From Clostridia bacterium (lineage in GTDB: Bacteria > Bacillota > Clostridia > Oscillospirales > CAG-272): 64,000 nucleotides of DNA. The position numbers and the translations under genes were made by a program. The notes under the pieces were generated by a model. It worked only from the letters and a program-made list of their open reading frames with translations. It did no database searches and was not told where the DNA came from. The stretch covers positions 32,305 to 96,304 of the forward strand of contig JAFYPF010000014.1 in NCBI GenBank assembly GCA_017547655.1, given 5' to 3'. Positions 45,951-55,152 of the stretch are shown one piece after another. Positions within the stretch are counted from its first letter, which is position 1; every line of letters begins with the position of its first letter.

Positions 45951-47285
45951 ATGCCCATAAAGAACAAAGTATATAACGCAAATATAGATACGATAAACCA
46001 CCTCGGCTACGGAGTATGCCGCATAGATGGTATGGTATGCTTCGTAAAAGGCGGAGTAACGGGAGACTTTCTCGAGGTCAAAGTTATAAAGGTCAACAAG
46101 AACTACTGCATAGGCAAGGTTGAAAATATTATAACCGCATCAAGCCACAGAAGCGAACAAAGTTGCCCCGTATACAAAAGATGCGGCGGCTGTTGCTTCA
46201 GGCATATAAGCTATGCGCACGAGCTTGAATTAAAAAAGTCATTTGTCGAAGCAGAGTTCAAAAAAGCAAGACTCGACACAAAAGTAAACGACGTCATATC
46301 TGCGGGTAACATCACACGTTACAGAAACAAAGCGCAATATCCCGTAAACTTTGAAAACAAAATAGGCTTTTACGCCGAAAAGACACACGACGTATGCGAA
46401 AACGCCGATTGCTCTCTCCAGCCGGAAATATTCGGTCATATTACGAATGTTATAAAAGCATATCTTGATAAATACAACATAAAAGGCTACAACGAAGAAA
46501 CAGGCGAAGGACTTTTGCGCCACGTATACATACGTCAAGGAAAGGTTACGGGCGAAATACAGGTATGTTTGGTTATAAACGGCAACACACTTCCCCGTTC
46601 CGACGAGCTTGTAAACGAGCTGAAGAAAATAAAGAATATTGTAAGCATCTGCATCAATATAAACACTAAAAACACGAACGTTATTCTCGGCGAAAAATAC
46701 GTTACCCTCTTCGGCAAAGAGTATATAGAGGACGAGCTGTGCGGATTCAGATTCAGAATATCCCCCGCATCATTCTACCAGATTAACCACGACTGCGCAG
46801 AATTATTATACAACAAAGTATATGAGCTCGTAACAAAAGCAAAATGCGACAGAGTAACCGACCTTTATTGCGGTACGGGAACGATAGGTCTGTGCGTTGC
46901 GGGCAGACTCAAAAACTGCAAATTGACGGGAGTCGAAATAGTTCCGGAGGCTATTGAAAACGCAAAGACAAACGCAAAGATAAACGGTATTGAAAACGCA
47001 GAATTTATATGCGCCGACAGTACGGATACACAAAACAACGTACTTAAGAACAGCGACGTTGTTATACTTGATCCACCAAGAAAAGGCATAACGCAAGAAC
47101 TTGCGAAAAAAATAACCGAAAGCGGCGTTGAAAATATAGTCTACGTATCGTGTTCGCCCGACACTTTGGCGAGGGATATAAAGCAATTCGCAGAGCTTGG
47201 CTATAAATGCGAAGAGGCTACACCTTTTGATATGTTCCCAAGAACAAGCCATATAGAAAACGTGGTTCGCCTTTATCGCAAGTAA
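45951..47285 (+). CDS. rlmD: 23S rRNA (uracil-C5) methyltransferase, RlmD/TrmA family
   Basis: SAM-dependent RNA m5U methyltransferase. 444 residues. N-terminal TRAM domain (about 1-55), four Fe-S cysteines in CPVYKRCGGCCFRH and CENADC, SAM loop DLYCGTGTIGLCVAG, and catalytic DPPRKGI plus YVSCSPDTLARD (nucleophile Cys). Firmicutes have several paralogues with different target uridines, so the exact site is not certain. Start of a plus-strand run reaching about 52630. Confidence 0.9.
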   Translation: MPIKNKVYNANIDTINHLGYGVCRIDGMVCFVKGGVTGDFLEVKVIKVNKNYCIGKVENIITASSHRSEQSCPVYKRCGGCCFRHISYAHELELKKSFVEAEFKKARLDTKVNDVISAGNITRYRNKAQYPVNFENKIGFYAEKTHDVCENADCSLQPEIFGHITNVIKAYLDKYNIKGYNEETGEGLLRHVYIRQGKVTGEIQVCLVINGNTLPRSDELVNELKKIKNIVSICININTKNTNVILGEKYVTLFGKEYIEDELCGFRFRISPASFYQINHDCAELLYNKVYELVTKAKCDRVTDLYCGTGTIGLCVAGRLKNCKLTGVEIVPEAIENAKTNAKINGIENAEFICADSTDTQNNVLKNSDVVILDPPRKGITQELAKKITESGVENIVYVSCSPDTLARDIKQFAELGYKCEEATPFDMFPRTSHIENVVRLYRK

Positions 47286-47306
47286 TAACACACAAGAGGT
47301 AAAGCT

Positions 47307-47531
47307 ATGAAAAACACGAAGATATGCCCCAAATGCGGCAGTAACGATATAATAAGATTCGACGGCTATTCGGGACCGTACGGAACAGGCAACAACATAA
47401 TGACAGGCAACACAATTTTTTCTTCCGTGAACGTAAACAGATATGTTTGCTGCACCTGCGGATTTACCGAAGAATGGATTGACCGAGAAGACATAAACAA
47501 GGTAAAGGAAAGCAAAAAAGCAAAGAAATAA
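47307..47531 (+). CDS. Small zinc-ribbon protein
   Basis: 74 residues with ICPKCGSNDI at the N-terminus and VCCTCGFTEEW near residue 48: a two-pair Cys4 zinc ribbon, resembling nucleic-acid-binding zinc-ribbon proteins that end in a lysine-rich tail. AGAGGT precedes the ATG. Function unknown. It lies 21 bases after rlmD and 15 before a membrane protein gene. Confidence 0.8.
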   Translation: MKNTKICPKCGSNDIIRFDGYSGPYGTGNNIMTGNTIFSSVNVNRYVCCTCGFTEEWIDREDINKVKESKKAKK

Positions 47532-47546
47532 AAAGGAGAGTGTCAA

Positions 47547-48569
47547 ATGTTAGGTATCAAAAAAACTTTATCCTCCCCACAACAAAACACATCTGCAAAA
47601 GCAGTTTTACTGATTTTGGCAGCTATTTTTCTTATACTATTTTCAGCGATATTCTTACTTGGCGGATATGACTATTCCAGTGTTATAATGGTAGATAACG
47701 TTTCGGAAGTTTCGGGAATATTAGACGAAGTTTACGTATCTGAAGACGGCGATGTCTCTCTCTATCTTGAGGGTAACGACGAAGAATACTACATTGCCAC
47801 CGAACTTTTTGATATAGTCGAAGCCAACAACAACAACAAATTACGAATAGGCAACAAAATATCAATGACCGTTGGAAAATCGGTAATGGATACGGTATAC
47901 GTTATCAAGTTGACAAACGAAGGTGTTACATATCTTTCCCTTGAAACCGGATACGAGCACTATTATGTTGAATCGATTATTCTTTACGTTGTCGGCGCCG
48001 TCTGCGCAGTTGCCGCTGTAATATTCATAATTATATACAAAAAGAAGACCAAGAACAAAAAAGGCGCAAACCGCACCACAGACCTTTTAAAAGAGATAGC
48101 CGAGGAAGGTGATACTGTTCTTTGGCACAAAACCCTCACAGCAAAAGATATGATAGCAACTATGTTCAAACCTTTTGTAATTATTATGCTCATTTATACC
48201 GCAATGGGATTATTGCTTTGTTTGTCTGCGGAAGTAAACATAGTCTATATTATAATTTTCTTATGCATTGTTGCCATTCTTTCTTTTGCGATACTCTGCA
48301 TAACCGCAGCCATTCCCCGCAACAAACACATTTACGTCGTTACAGACAAACGTATTGTAGTTTCTATACCCGCAATGCTGTTATTCCTCAATTTTGAAGA
48401 TATAAAGGAGATACGAATTAAAAATTCGCTTTTCTTTAAAGATAAAAAAGCTCTTCATTTTATCCCGACGTATAAGGCATCGGTTAAGTACAGATTTATT
48501 ATGCTCGAAAACGCAGAGGAAATAAAAAAACTTATTCTTACAAAAGCGAAAAACGAAAGTGAGTTTTAA
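47547..48569 (+). CDS. Membrane protein with PH-like (bPH2) domain
   Basis: 340 residues. A membrane helix at about 18-40, an extracytoplasmic segment, a second helix at about 140-162, then a helical pair at about 205-250 followed by a bacterial PH domain (VVTDKRIVVSIP and FEDIKEIRIKN type). This layout resembles YdbT/YdbS-like proteins. No enzymatic motif is visible. AAAAGGAG ribosome site. Function unknown. Confidence 0.75.
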   Translation: MLGIKKTLSSPQQNTSAKAVLLILAAIFLILFSAIFLLGGYDYSSVIMVDNVSEVSGILDEVYVSEDGDVSLYLEGNDEEYYIATELFDIVEANNNNKLRIGNKISMTVGKSVMDTVYVIKLTNEGVTYLSLETGYEHYYVESIILYVVGAVCAVAAVIFIIIYKKKTKNKKGANRTTDLLKEIAEEGDTVLWHKTLTAKDMIATMFKPFVIIMLIYTAMGLLLCLSAEVNIVYIIIFLCIVAILSFAILCITAAIPRNKHIYVVTDKRIVVSIPAMLLFLNFEDIKEIRIKNSLFFKDKKALHFIPTYKASVKYRFIMLENAEEIKKLILTKAKNESEF

Positions 48570-48706
48570 AATATAAGTTTTTTCACCGAATCATTTAACA
48601 ATATGCCATAAAGCGTTATCAAATATAACAACAATCTGACCGACCTCGCAAAAAAAATATCCGAAGAATAACCGATTACAATAATAAAAAACGGAGTTTC
48701 AGTATT

Positions 48707-49753
48707 ATGAACAATTTCAATAATGATTTTAATACAGAACAACAAAATAACGAAAGAAGAATTGACTTAAAGAGAGCCAAAAAGACTTTTTCAAAAATCG
48801 GACTTACACTATGCGCAGTAATTCTTTTACTGTACGTTTCCCAAATAGCATTAACCGTAGTTTTGATGTTATTAAAAAAAGAAAACTTTATCAATTCGTC
48901 TACGGGAATGTGGATAATGTCAATAGTTCCGATGTACTTTTTTGCATTTCCTGCGGGCTTACTTATGTTGCGCTCTCTTCCGCGCAGCCCCCTTGAAAAG
49001 AAAGAGATAACCTTTAAGACATTTTTTATATACTTGTGCATTGCTTTCTTTTTGATGAGCGTAGGCAATTATATCGGCGTATTTTTGTCAATGATGCTTT
49101 CACAGGGAACGGCAGAAAATGCGCTTGACACTTACGCTTTGGATATGAACCCGCTAAAAATATTGGTTATGGTTATTTTAGCACCGCTGTTTGAAGAGTT
49201 TATTTTCAGAAAACAGATTATCGACAGAACAAAAATGTACGGCGAAAAGACTGCAGTTATTCTGTCGGGACTGATATTCGGACTGTTCCACACGAATATG
49301 TTTCAGTTTTTTTACGCATTCTTTTTGGGAATTTTGTTTGCATACATTTACATTCAAACGGGCAGACTGCGTTATACTGTTATGATACACGGAATAATAA
49401 ACTTCTGCGGCTCTGTCGTTGCGCCTTATATAATATCAAAAATTGATATGGAGGCTATAGACAAACTCTCTATAATGGACGCAAACAGCGTACCTTATAA
49501 CGAGCTGATGGAAATAATGATGCCAAACATGCCCGGACTTACGATGCTTTTTGCTTATTATGCCGCAAGTCTCGGACTCGCAATTGCAGGATTTATACTG
49601 TTTATTTTAAAGAAAAAGAACATTCGATGGAAACCTGCGGAATTACAGCTTCCTCATTTTGAAATTGCAACTACCGTATATATGAATATAGGAATAGTGC
49701 TGTTTATTGCGATAACCGCAGGATTAACGGTAGCTTCTGTTTTTCTGAATTAA
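48707..49753 (+). CDS. CPBP-family intramembrane metalloprotease
   Basis: Abi/CAAX-prenyl-protease-like membrane protein. 348 residues, about eight hydrophobic helices. The glutamate pair EEFIFR, the histidine motif GLIFGLFHTNMFQF and the second histidine region YTVMIHGIINF are the metal-binding CPBP motifs. In Gram-positive bacteria such proteins are linked to bacteriocin immunity or membrane protein processing; no bacteriocin gene is nearby. The gap 48570-48706 has no gene. Confidence 0.88.
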   Translation: MNNFNNDFNTEQQNNERRIDLKRAKKTFSKIGLTLCAVILLLYVSQIALTVVLMLLKKENFINSSTGMWIMSIVPMYFFAFPAGLLMLRSLPRSPLEKKEITFKTFFIYLCIAFFLMSVGNYIGVFLSMMLSQGTAENALDTYALDMNPLKILVMVILAPLFEEFIFRKQIIDRTKMYGEKTAVILSGLIFGLFHTNMFQFFYAFFLGILFAYIYIQTGRLRYTVMIHGIINFCGSVVAPYIISKIDMEAIDKLSIMDANSVPYNELMEIMMPNMPGLTMLFAYYAASLGLAIAGFILFILKKKNIRWKPAELQLPHFEIATTVYMNIGIVLFIAITAGLTVASVFLN

Positions 49754-49772
49754 CAAAGGAAAAGGAATACTT

Positions 49773-50540
49773 ATGACTGTACTAAAAACTGCTCTGTTTA
49801 TAGTGGGCGCAGTTGTTTTTATAATATTTATTTTACCCGTCATAATGATGGGGGTATTGAATACGGGAAACTATATCGGGCTTATGCTGTCGGCAGCCTT
49901 GATTATATACTCTATATATTTTTCCAAGATAAACGCATTTGTTGTTTGTTTAACGAAACATACTTTCGGAAAAGTTTTAATTACCGTCTTTGGCATAATA
50001 TTTGTTGCTCTTTTGACTTTTGTTGTTATAATAACAATAAACATTATAGACAAGGCGAATAATAGACCGACAGAACCCACAACGGTTATTGTTCTCGGTT
50101 GCCGCGTGCGAGAAAGCGGCGCATCAACGATGTTAAAGACGAGGCTTGATGCCGCTTATCAATATCTCGACGAAAATAAAAATGTAAACTGCATACTGTC
50201 GGGCGGTCAAGGCAAGGACGAACCCATATCCGAAGCCGAATATATGTACAATTGGCTTATAAATAAAGGAATTGAGCCGTCAAGACTTTATATTGAAAAC
50301 AAGTCTACTTCCACCGAAGAAAACCTACGCTTTTCAAAAAATATTATCGAAGAAAACAGTCTCAATCCCAAAATAACGATTATCACCAACGAATTTCACC
50401 AATACAGAGCATATCGCTTTGCAAAGGAAAGCGGCTTTGACGTGTGCTATAACTATTCCGCAAGGACACCGTGGTATGCGCTTCTCTCTTATTACGTAAG
50501 AGAAATATGCGGTGTTGCGCATATGATTTTTATCGGATAA
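49773..50540 (+). CDS. YdcF/SanA-like DUF218 membrane protein
   Basis: 255 residues: three to four N-terminal hydrophobic helices (to about residue 90), then a DUF218 domain with TTVIVLGCRVRESGAS, ILSGGQGKDEPISEAEYM and the ITNEFHQYRAYRFAK region. Family members (YdcF, ElyC, SanA) are linked to envelope integrity; biochemical activity is unclear. It is 20 bases after the CPBP gene and likely cotranscribed. Confidence 0.87.
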   Translation: MTVLKTALFIVGAVVFIIFILPVIMMGVLNTGNYIGLMLSAALIIYSIYFSKINAFVVCLTKHTFGKVLITVFGIIFVALLTFVVIITINIIDKANNRPTEPTTVIVLGCRVRESGASTMLKTRLDAAYQYLDENKNVNCILSGGQGKDEPISEAEYMYNWLINKGIEPSRLYIENKSTSTEENLRFSKNIIEENSLNPKITIITNEFHQYRAYRFAKESGFDVCYNYSARTPWYALLSYYVREICGVAHMIFIG

Positions 50541-50558
50541 CAAAGAGGAAATATTGCT

Positions 50559-51077
50559 TTGAATATAACAAAATTAGAAAAAAAGGACTTCGAGAGCTTT
50601 TTTGACCTCATGCAAGAGGCCTTTCCGCCCGAAGAATACCGACCGAAAGAAAAACAGTTCATATTGCTTGATGACAGCAATTACAATGCGCATATTTATA
50701 AGGATAATAATGAGATTTTGGCATTTATTGCAACCTGGAGGCTGAATGGATTTGTTTTTGCCGAGCACCTTGCGGTACATAAAAAACTTCGCAATCAAGG
50801 AATAGGCTCAAATTTCGTTAAGGAATATTTAAAAATTATCGAAACGCCGCTTATACTTGAGGTTGAAAACCTGACCGACAGTATATCCATAAAAAGAATA
50901 GGCTTTTATGAACGATTAGGCTTTATTTTGACAGATATATGTTATGACCAACCGAACTTCCAAGAGTCCGACAAGCGAATCCCCTTAAGGATTATGTTCC
51001 ACGAAAACGGACGCGATATTGATATATCAAAGGTGAAGCAAGAGATTTTTGAAAAGGTTTACAAAAGGGCTTTTTAA
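50559..51077 (+). CDS. GNAT-family N-acetyltransferase
   Basis: 172 residues with the acetyl-CoA loop region LRNQGIGSNFVKEYL (Q/RxxGxG/A type) and EHLAVHKK preceding it. It begins at TTG 50559 after AGAGGA. Substrate unknown. Confidence 0.85.
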   Translation: MNITKLEKKDFESFFDLMQEAFPPEEYRPKEKQFILLDDSNYNAHIYKDNNEILAFIATWRLNGFVFAEHLAVHKKLRNQGIGSNFVKEYLKIIETPLILEVENLTDSISIKRIGFYERLGFILTDICYDQPNFQESDKRIPLRIMFHENGRDIDISKVKQEIFEKVYKRAF

Positions 51078-51093
51078 TAAATAGGAGAAGTAT

Positions 51094-51831
51094 ATGAAAA
51101 ATTTAACCGCTGTTGTAACGGGCGCATCAAGAGGAATTGGCAGGTGTATAGCAAAGACCTTTGCCGAAAACGGATATAACGTAGTAATAAACTACAGCAA
51201 AAGCGAACAAAACGCTATTGAATTAAAAAAAGAGCTAAACGAAAATGGCTTTAACTGTGAAATTTTTAAAGCTGACGTAGGCAACTATGAAGAAGCCAAC
51301 GCCCTTATTGATTTTTGTATAGAAAAATACGGCAAGGTTGACGTTTTGGTAAACAATGCGGGTATAAGTCAGATTAAGCTTTTCACCGATATAACCCCCG
51401 AAGATTGGAACTGTATGCTCCACACAAACCTTACGGGCGTGTTTAACTGCACACAGTGCGCTATAAAAGAGATGGTACGAAACCACAGCGGAAATATAAT
51501 TAACGTTTCGTCAATATGGGGACAGACGGGCGCATCATGCGAGGTGCATTATTCGGCAGTAAAAGCAGGCGTTATAGGTATGACGAAGGCATTGGCAAAA
51601 GAAATGGGACTGTCGGGAATTCGTGTTAATTGCATAGCGCCGGGAGTTATTATGACCGATATGATGAAAGACTTTTCGAATGAAGAGCTTGATGCGATAA
51701 AAGAAGAAATACCGTTAAATCAGTTCGGTACCCCCCAAGATATTGCAGATTTGGCTCTGTTTATTGCATCGGATAAGGCGAAAAACATTACAGGTCAGGT
51801 TATCGCATCAAACGGCGGTATGGTGATATAG
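51094..51831 (+). CDS. Short-chain dehydrogenase/reductase, FabG-like
   Basis: 245 residues. Cofactor loop TGASRGIGR near the N-terminus, NNAG motif, catalytic tetrad with Ser in NVSSIWGQTG and Tyr-x3-Lys in YSAVKAG, and GQVIASNGGMV at the end. It resembles 3-oxoacyl-ACP reductase, but it is not in a fatty acid cluster, so the substrate stays open. AGGAG lies before the ATG. Confidence 0.88.
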   Translation: MKNLTAVVTGASRGIGRCIAKTFAENGYNVVINYSKSEQNAIELKKELNENGFNCEIFKADVGNYEEANALIDFCIEKYGKVDVLVNNAGISQIKLFTDITPEDWNCMLHTNLTGVFNCTQCAIKEMVRNHSGNIINVSSIWGQTGASCEVHYSAVKAGVIGMTKALAKEMGLSGIRVNCIAPGVIMTDMMKDFSNEELDAIKEEIPLNQFGTPQDIADLALFIASDKAKNITGQVIASNGGMVI

Positions 51832-51859
51832 ATACTAAAAAAAGAAAGAAATATAAACG

Positions 51860-52330
51860 ATGGAAAAGACAAACGTAATGCGAATTTTGTCGCAGAAGAA
51901 GATTGAATATAACGCTTATGAATATAATCCCGACGAGACTATAGGAGAGAACGTTGCCGCCCTTGTAGGAAAACCGGCGGAATCGACCTTTAAAACTCTT
52001 GTAACAGTGGCAAACACAAAGACTTATTACGTTTTTGTAGTTCCCGTAAATTGCTCACTTGATTTAAAAAAGGCGGCAAAGGCGGCGGGCGTTAAGTCTA
52101 TTGAGATGATAAAGCAAAAGGACCTTTTACCGTTGACGGGGTACGTACATGGAGGCTGTTCACCTATAGGTATGAAAAAGCTTTTCCGCACGTTTTTGCA
52201 CGAGACGGCAACAAGCTTTGAGAAGATAACGTTCAGCGCAGGCAAAAGAGGTTACCAAGTCGAGGTTAACCCAAAAGCTTTAATGGATTTGATAAATGCG
52301 GAGACAGCCGATATTGCTATATTAGACTAA
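51860..52330 (+). CDS. ybaK: YbaK-type aminoacyl-tRNA deacylase
   Basis: 156 residues of the YbaK/ProX editing superfamily, which deacylates Cys-tRNA-Pro. TFKTLVTVANTKTYYVFVVP, the lysine in LDLKKAAKAAGVK and GGCSPIGMKK are the family core. It is 29 bases after the SDR gene. Confidence 0.88.
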   Translation: MEKTNVMRILSQKKIEYNAYEYNPDETIGENVAALVGKPAESTFKTLVTVANTKTYYVFVVPVNCSLDLKKAAKAAGVKSIEMIKQKDLLPLTGYVHGGCSPIGMKKLFRTFLHETATSFEKITFSAGKRGYQVEVNPKALMDLINAETADIAILD

Positions 52331-52407
52331 ATAATACAGATGATTTGACAAATATGGAATATTTGGACTTGCAACATAATACATAAAATCCGAGGTATAG
52401 ACAAATT

Positions 52408-52599
52408 ATGAATGAAAAGAAGATACAAGCATCGTGCGATTTGTGCGTATATTACATATACGACGAGGAAGACGAATGTTACGAGTGTGTAAAAAATCTT
52501 GATGAAGACGAGATGTTGAGATTTTTGACAGGCAACCATAATAACTGCCCCTATTTCCAGCTTGACGATGAATACGGCAGAGCAAAAAAGCAAATATAG
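52408..52599 (+). CDS. Small acidic cysteine-containing protein
   Basis: 63 residues: CDLCVYYIYDEEDECYECVKNLDEDEM, then CPYFQLDDEYG. The five cysteines (CxxC, C-x2-C, C-P-Y-F) suggest metal binding. It matches my memory of a small Clostridia family of unknown function (DUF6472-like), which I cannot verify here. A ribosome site is weak (CCGAGG at 52390). Its own terminator follows directly. Confidence 0.7.
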   Translation: MNEKKIQASCDLCVYYIYDEEDECYECVKNLDEDEMLRFLTGNHNNCPYFQLDDEYGRAKKQI

Positions 52600-52632
52600 A
52601 AAAGAACCGCACACCTTTGCGGTTCTTTTCTA
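52599..52632 (+). terminator. Terminator after small cysteine protein
   Basis: GAAAAGAACCGCA and complement, loop CACCTT; the stem's own T-rich arm supplies the U-run. Confidence 0.88.
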
Positions 52633-52658
52633 TATTGCCCCACTGTGTACTTATAAAA

Positions 52659-52740
52659 AGATAGTAGAAATAAAAACATTACCTCTTTGGAATCTTCCAT
52701 TTATTTGTGCTAACTTTTTGTAAGTGCATAGAGGGAATGT
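52659..52740 (+). repeat. Dispersed ~100-nt repeat, copy D
   Basis: AGATAGTAGAAATAAAAAC, CTCTTTGGAATCTTCC, TTTGTGCTAACTTTTTG, TAAGTGCATAGAGGGAATG. It shares blocks in the same order with copies A-C at 18668-18943, over 33 kb away. The 5' hairpin is degenerate here. It ends 76 bases before the cyclase gene, with a TATAAT (52779-52784) in between. Confidence 0.7.
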
Positions 52741-52816
52741 ATTATTTGCATTTATCGCATTTTAGGTATTGCATAAAGTATAATAATCTGTTAGAATAAC
52801 AGAAAGGCGGTGTTAC

Positions 52817-53500
52817 ATGATGAAAATTATAGATGTTACAGGACAAATAAGAGACGATATGTGGAACTATGAGTTTCCTTTTCCTCAATATAAATTAAAA
52901 CCCCTCCCCCAACCAGAATGGGTTAAATCAAGGGTATACTGCGAGATATTTGAAGGTATGCACTCACAAACGGGTACGTATTTTGAAACGCCCGCGCACT
53001 TCTTCGGTCCCGAAGATAGCTACAACCTCGAAGAGGTTCCCGTCGAAAAACTAGTGAACGTCAGATGCTCACACATTAAGCTCGACAAAAACATATTCGA
53101 AACCGGTAGACGCGAAAAAATAACCGTTGAAATGCTTGAAAATGCCTCAAAAGATTTAGATATAAGAGAAGGCGATGCTCTTCTCTTCTCGTGCGGCTGG
53201 GGCATATATTGGTCGGACAAAAAATATCTCGAATGTTCACCGTTTCTTTCATACGAAGCTATGGAATGGCTCGTAAACAAAAAGCCGTTTATACTTGGCG
53301 CCGACGTGCCTCGTTGGGAAAATCTTGAAAAACCCGAGGGCTTTTTCGAAATGTTCTATAGGGCAAATATACTTTTGCTCGGTCCGCTTGTAAACCTCGA
53401 AAACGTGGGAACGAAAAACCTTACACTAACCACGCTTCCCATAAACGTTATCGGCACAAGCTGTGCGCCCTGCCGAGCAATCATTACCGAAAACAGCTAA
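52817..53500 (+). CDS. Cyclase/kynurenine-formamidase-like hydrolase with altered metal site
   Basis: 227 residues of the cyclase (PF04199-type) family, metal-dependent amidohydrolases. The usual metal motif HxGTHxDxPxH appears as QTGTYFETPAH: the two first histidines and the aspartate are Gln, Tyr and Glu. The remainder (GDALLFSCGWG, FILGADVPRWEN, NVIGTSCAPCRAI) fits the family. Either a variant subgroup or an inactive metal site. It heads a three-gene operon with an AAC(3)-like and a TIM-barrel protein. Translation can start at ATG 52817 or 52820 after AAAGGCGG. Confidence 0.8.
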   Translation: MMKIIDVTGQIRDDMWNYEFPFPQYKLKPLPQPEWVKSRVYCEIFEGMHSQTGTYFETPAHFFGPEDSYNLEEVPVEKLVNVRCSHIKLDKNIFETGRREKITVEMLENASKDLDIREGDALLFSCGWGIYWSDKKYLECSPFLSYEAMEWLVNKKPFILGADVPRWENLEKPEGFFEMFYRANILLLGPLVNLENVGTKNLTLTTLPINVIGTSCAPCRAIITENS

Positions 53501-53518
53501 AAGGAGATATAAAAGAAA

Positions 53519-54370
53519 ATGATAACCAAACAAGATATAGTTTTCAGCCTTGAATGTATGGGAATAGAAAAAGGCGATATATTACTTCTCCACAGCGCGC
53601 TTACAGCTATAGGCAAGGTTGAAGGCGGCGCAGAAACCGTTATAGACGCATTTCTTGAGGCAATAGGCGAAGAAGGAACACTCGTAATGTCAACGTTGAC
53701 CGGCTGGTTTGCCCCCTTTGATGCGACAACCTCTCCATCAGCAGTAGGCTATTTAAGCGAGGCTTTCAGAAACCGCACCGGTGTACTTCGTTCGCTCCAC
53801 CCCGTTCACTCGGTAGCGGCATACGGAAAATATGCGGAATACATAACCCGAGACCACGACAAATGCGAAACGGGTTGCGGAGAAGGTACCCCATACCTTA
53901 AAATAGCCGAGCTTAACGGCAAAGCTATGCTTCTCGGTGTAGATATGGACAGAAACACCACCATGCACTCTATGGAAGAAGCTATTGATGCAAAATATCT
54001 GCTTACACTTGATATTCCCGCGCCTACTTATATCGACGACTATAAGAACAAGAAATTCACCCTCAAGAAATTCCCTCCCGGACACCGTGATTTTCTTGCA
54101 ATGACACCACTTCTTCGCAAAAACAACCTTATGAATGAGGGTAAGATTGGAAATGCACTTGTAAAGGTTATCGACGTAAAAGCTATGTTTGAACTCGGCA
54201 AGAGTCTTATGGAAAAGAATCCGCTTTTGTTTATCTGCGAAAATGAAAATTGCAATTCTTGCCATTGGTCAAGACTTCTCTACACAAACGAGAAAATAGA
54301 TTACAGCAGATACAAAAAAATACAGTGCCACGATGAACACTGCGAAGTTTGTGTAGTGGAGGAACAGTAA
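53519..54370 (+). CDS. AAC(3)-family N-acetyltransferase
   Basis: 283 residues. Aminoglycoside 3-N-acetyltransferase superfamily: LLHSALTAIGKVEGGAETVI, EGTLVMSTLTGWF, RSLHPVHSVAAYG and MHSMEEAIDAKY. Many chromosomal members act on metabolites rather than antibiotics (YokD/FrbF-like). The C-terminus has a cysteine pair (CENENCNSCHW) and CHDEHCEVC, a possible metal-binding addition. The operon with a cyclase and a sugar-isomerase-like protein argues for metabolism or natural-product tailoring rather than resistance. Confidence 0.83.
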   Translation: MITKQDIVFSLECMGIEKGDILLLHSALTAIGKVEGGAETVIDAFLEAIGEEGTLVMSTLTGWFAPFDATTSPSAVGYLSEAFRNRTGVLRSLHPVHSVAAYGKYAEYITRDHDKCETGCGEGTPYLKIAELNGKAMLLGVDMDRNTTMHSMEEAIDAKYLLTLDIPAPTYIDDYKNKKFTLKKFPPGHRDFLAMTPLLRKNNLMNEGKIGNALVKVIDVKAMFELGKSLMEKNPLLFICENENCNSCHWSRLLYTNEKIDYSRYKKIQCHDEHCEVCVVEEQ

Positions 54371-54372
54371 CT

Positions 54373-55104
54373 ATGTATAATTTCAGTATAGAAATATCCG
54401 ACAAAATAGCAAATAGCTTTGAAGAAAAACTAAAAATATCTTCCGAACTGGGCATAAACAACCTCGAAATATCAGACACAATCGACGGTGTTGCCCTTTA
54501 TGAAATGACGGGCGAACAGCACGAAAGAATTCGCGATTTGCTAATAGACTACGGCAAGAGAATAGTACTTCTTACAACCACGCTTGACGTAAACGACAAA
54601 ACGAATCTTAATCTTATTTTCAGACGTGCGCTTGTTTTGAACGTAAAAGGCATAAAGATCTGCCCCAAAGAAGACGACGACCTTTCTTATGCAAAAAAAC
54701 TTTCAAAATCCTACGGGATTCCGCTTCTTTTTGAAAACAACTCAAAAACGTTTATTGACAACGAAAACGTTATGCAAGAGCTTATAAAGGACAGCGAAAC
54801 CGCAAGTCTAATCTTTAACCCCTTTGAGTTTGTGTGTATGCAAAGACACCCTTTCTTCCACGTATATTATTCAAGTAAAATAAAGAACAAAATATCATTT
54901 CTCCGCATAACCGACGGACTCTACAACGTACACGATCCGATAATGCTTCACCATGGTTGCGCAGAGGTAAAGGAACTTGCATCCATTATGCTTTCACGTT
55001 CATTTGACGGATATTTCTCTTTTACTCCCTATCTGCCCAATATGACGCTCGAACAGTATAAGGAATGTATTTCTATATTCAAAAACGACTTAAAGAAAAT
55101 GTAA
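54373..55104 (+). CDS. Sugar phosphate isomerase/epimerase-like TIM barrel
   Basis: 243 residues, resembling the xylose isomerase-like TIM-barrel superfamily: KLKISSELGINNLEISDT, PLLFENNSKTF and SFDGYFSFTPYLP. Metal ligands typical of isomerases are only partly visible. ATG 54373 follows GGAGGAAC that overlaps the end of the AAC(3) gene; a longer frame to 54349 lies inside that gene. Function unknown. Confidence 0.7.
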   Translation: MYNFSIEISDKIANSFEEKLKISSELGINNLEISDTIDGVALYEMTGEQHERIRDLLIDYGKRIVLLTTTLDVNDKTNLNLIFRRALVLNVKGIKICPKEDDDLSYAKKLSKSYGIPLLFENNSKTFIDNENVMQELIKDSETASLIFNPFEFVCMQRHPFFHVYYSSKIKNKISFLRITDGLYNVHDPIMLHHGCAEVKELASIMLSRSFDGYFSFTPYLPNMTLEQYKECISIFKNDLKKM

Positions 55105-55109
55105 ACAAC

Positions 55110-55148
55110 AAAAAATGTTGTGGGCTTGTCTTGCTCACAACATTTTTT
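55110..55148. terminator. Bidirectional terminator
   Basis: AAAAAATGTTGTG and its complement with a 13-base loop. Serves the plus-strand operon and the minus-strand small gene ending at 55153. Confidence 0.9.
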
Positions 55149-55152
55149 ATTA

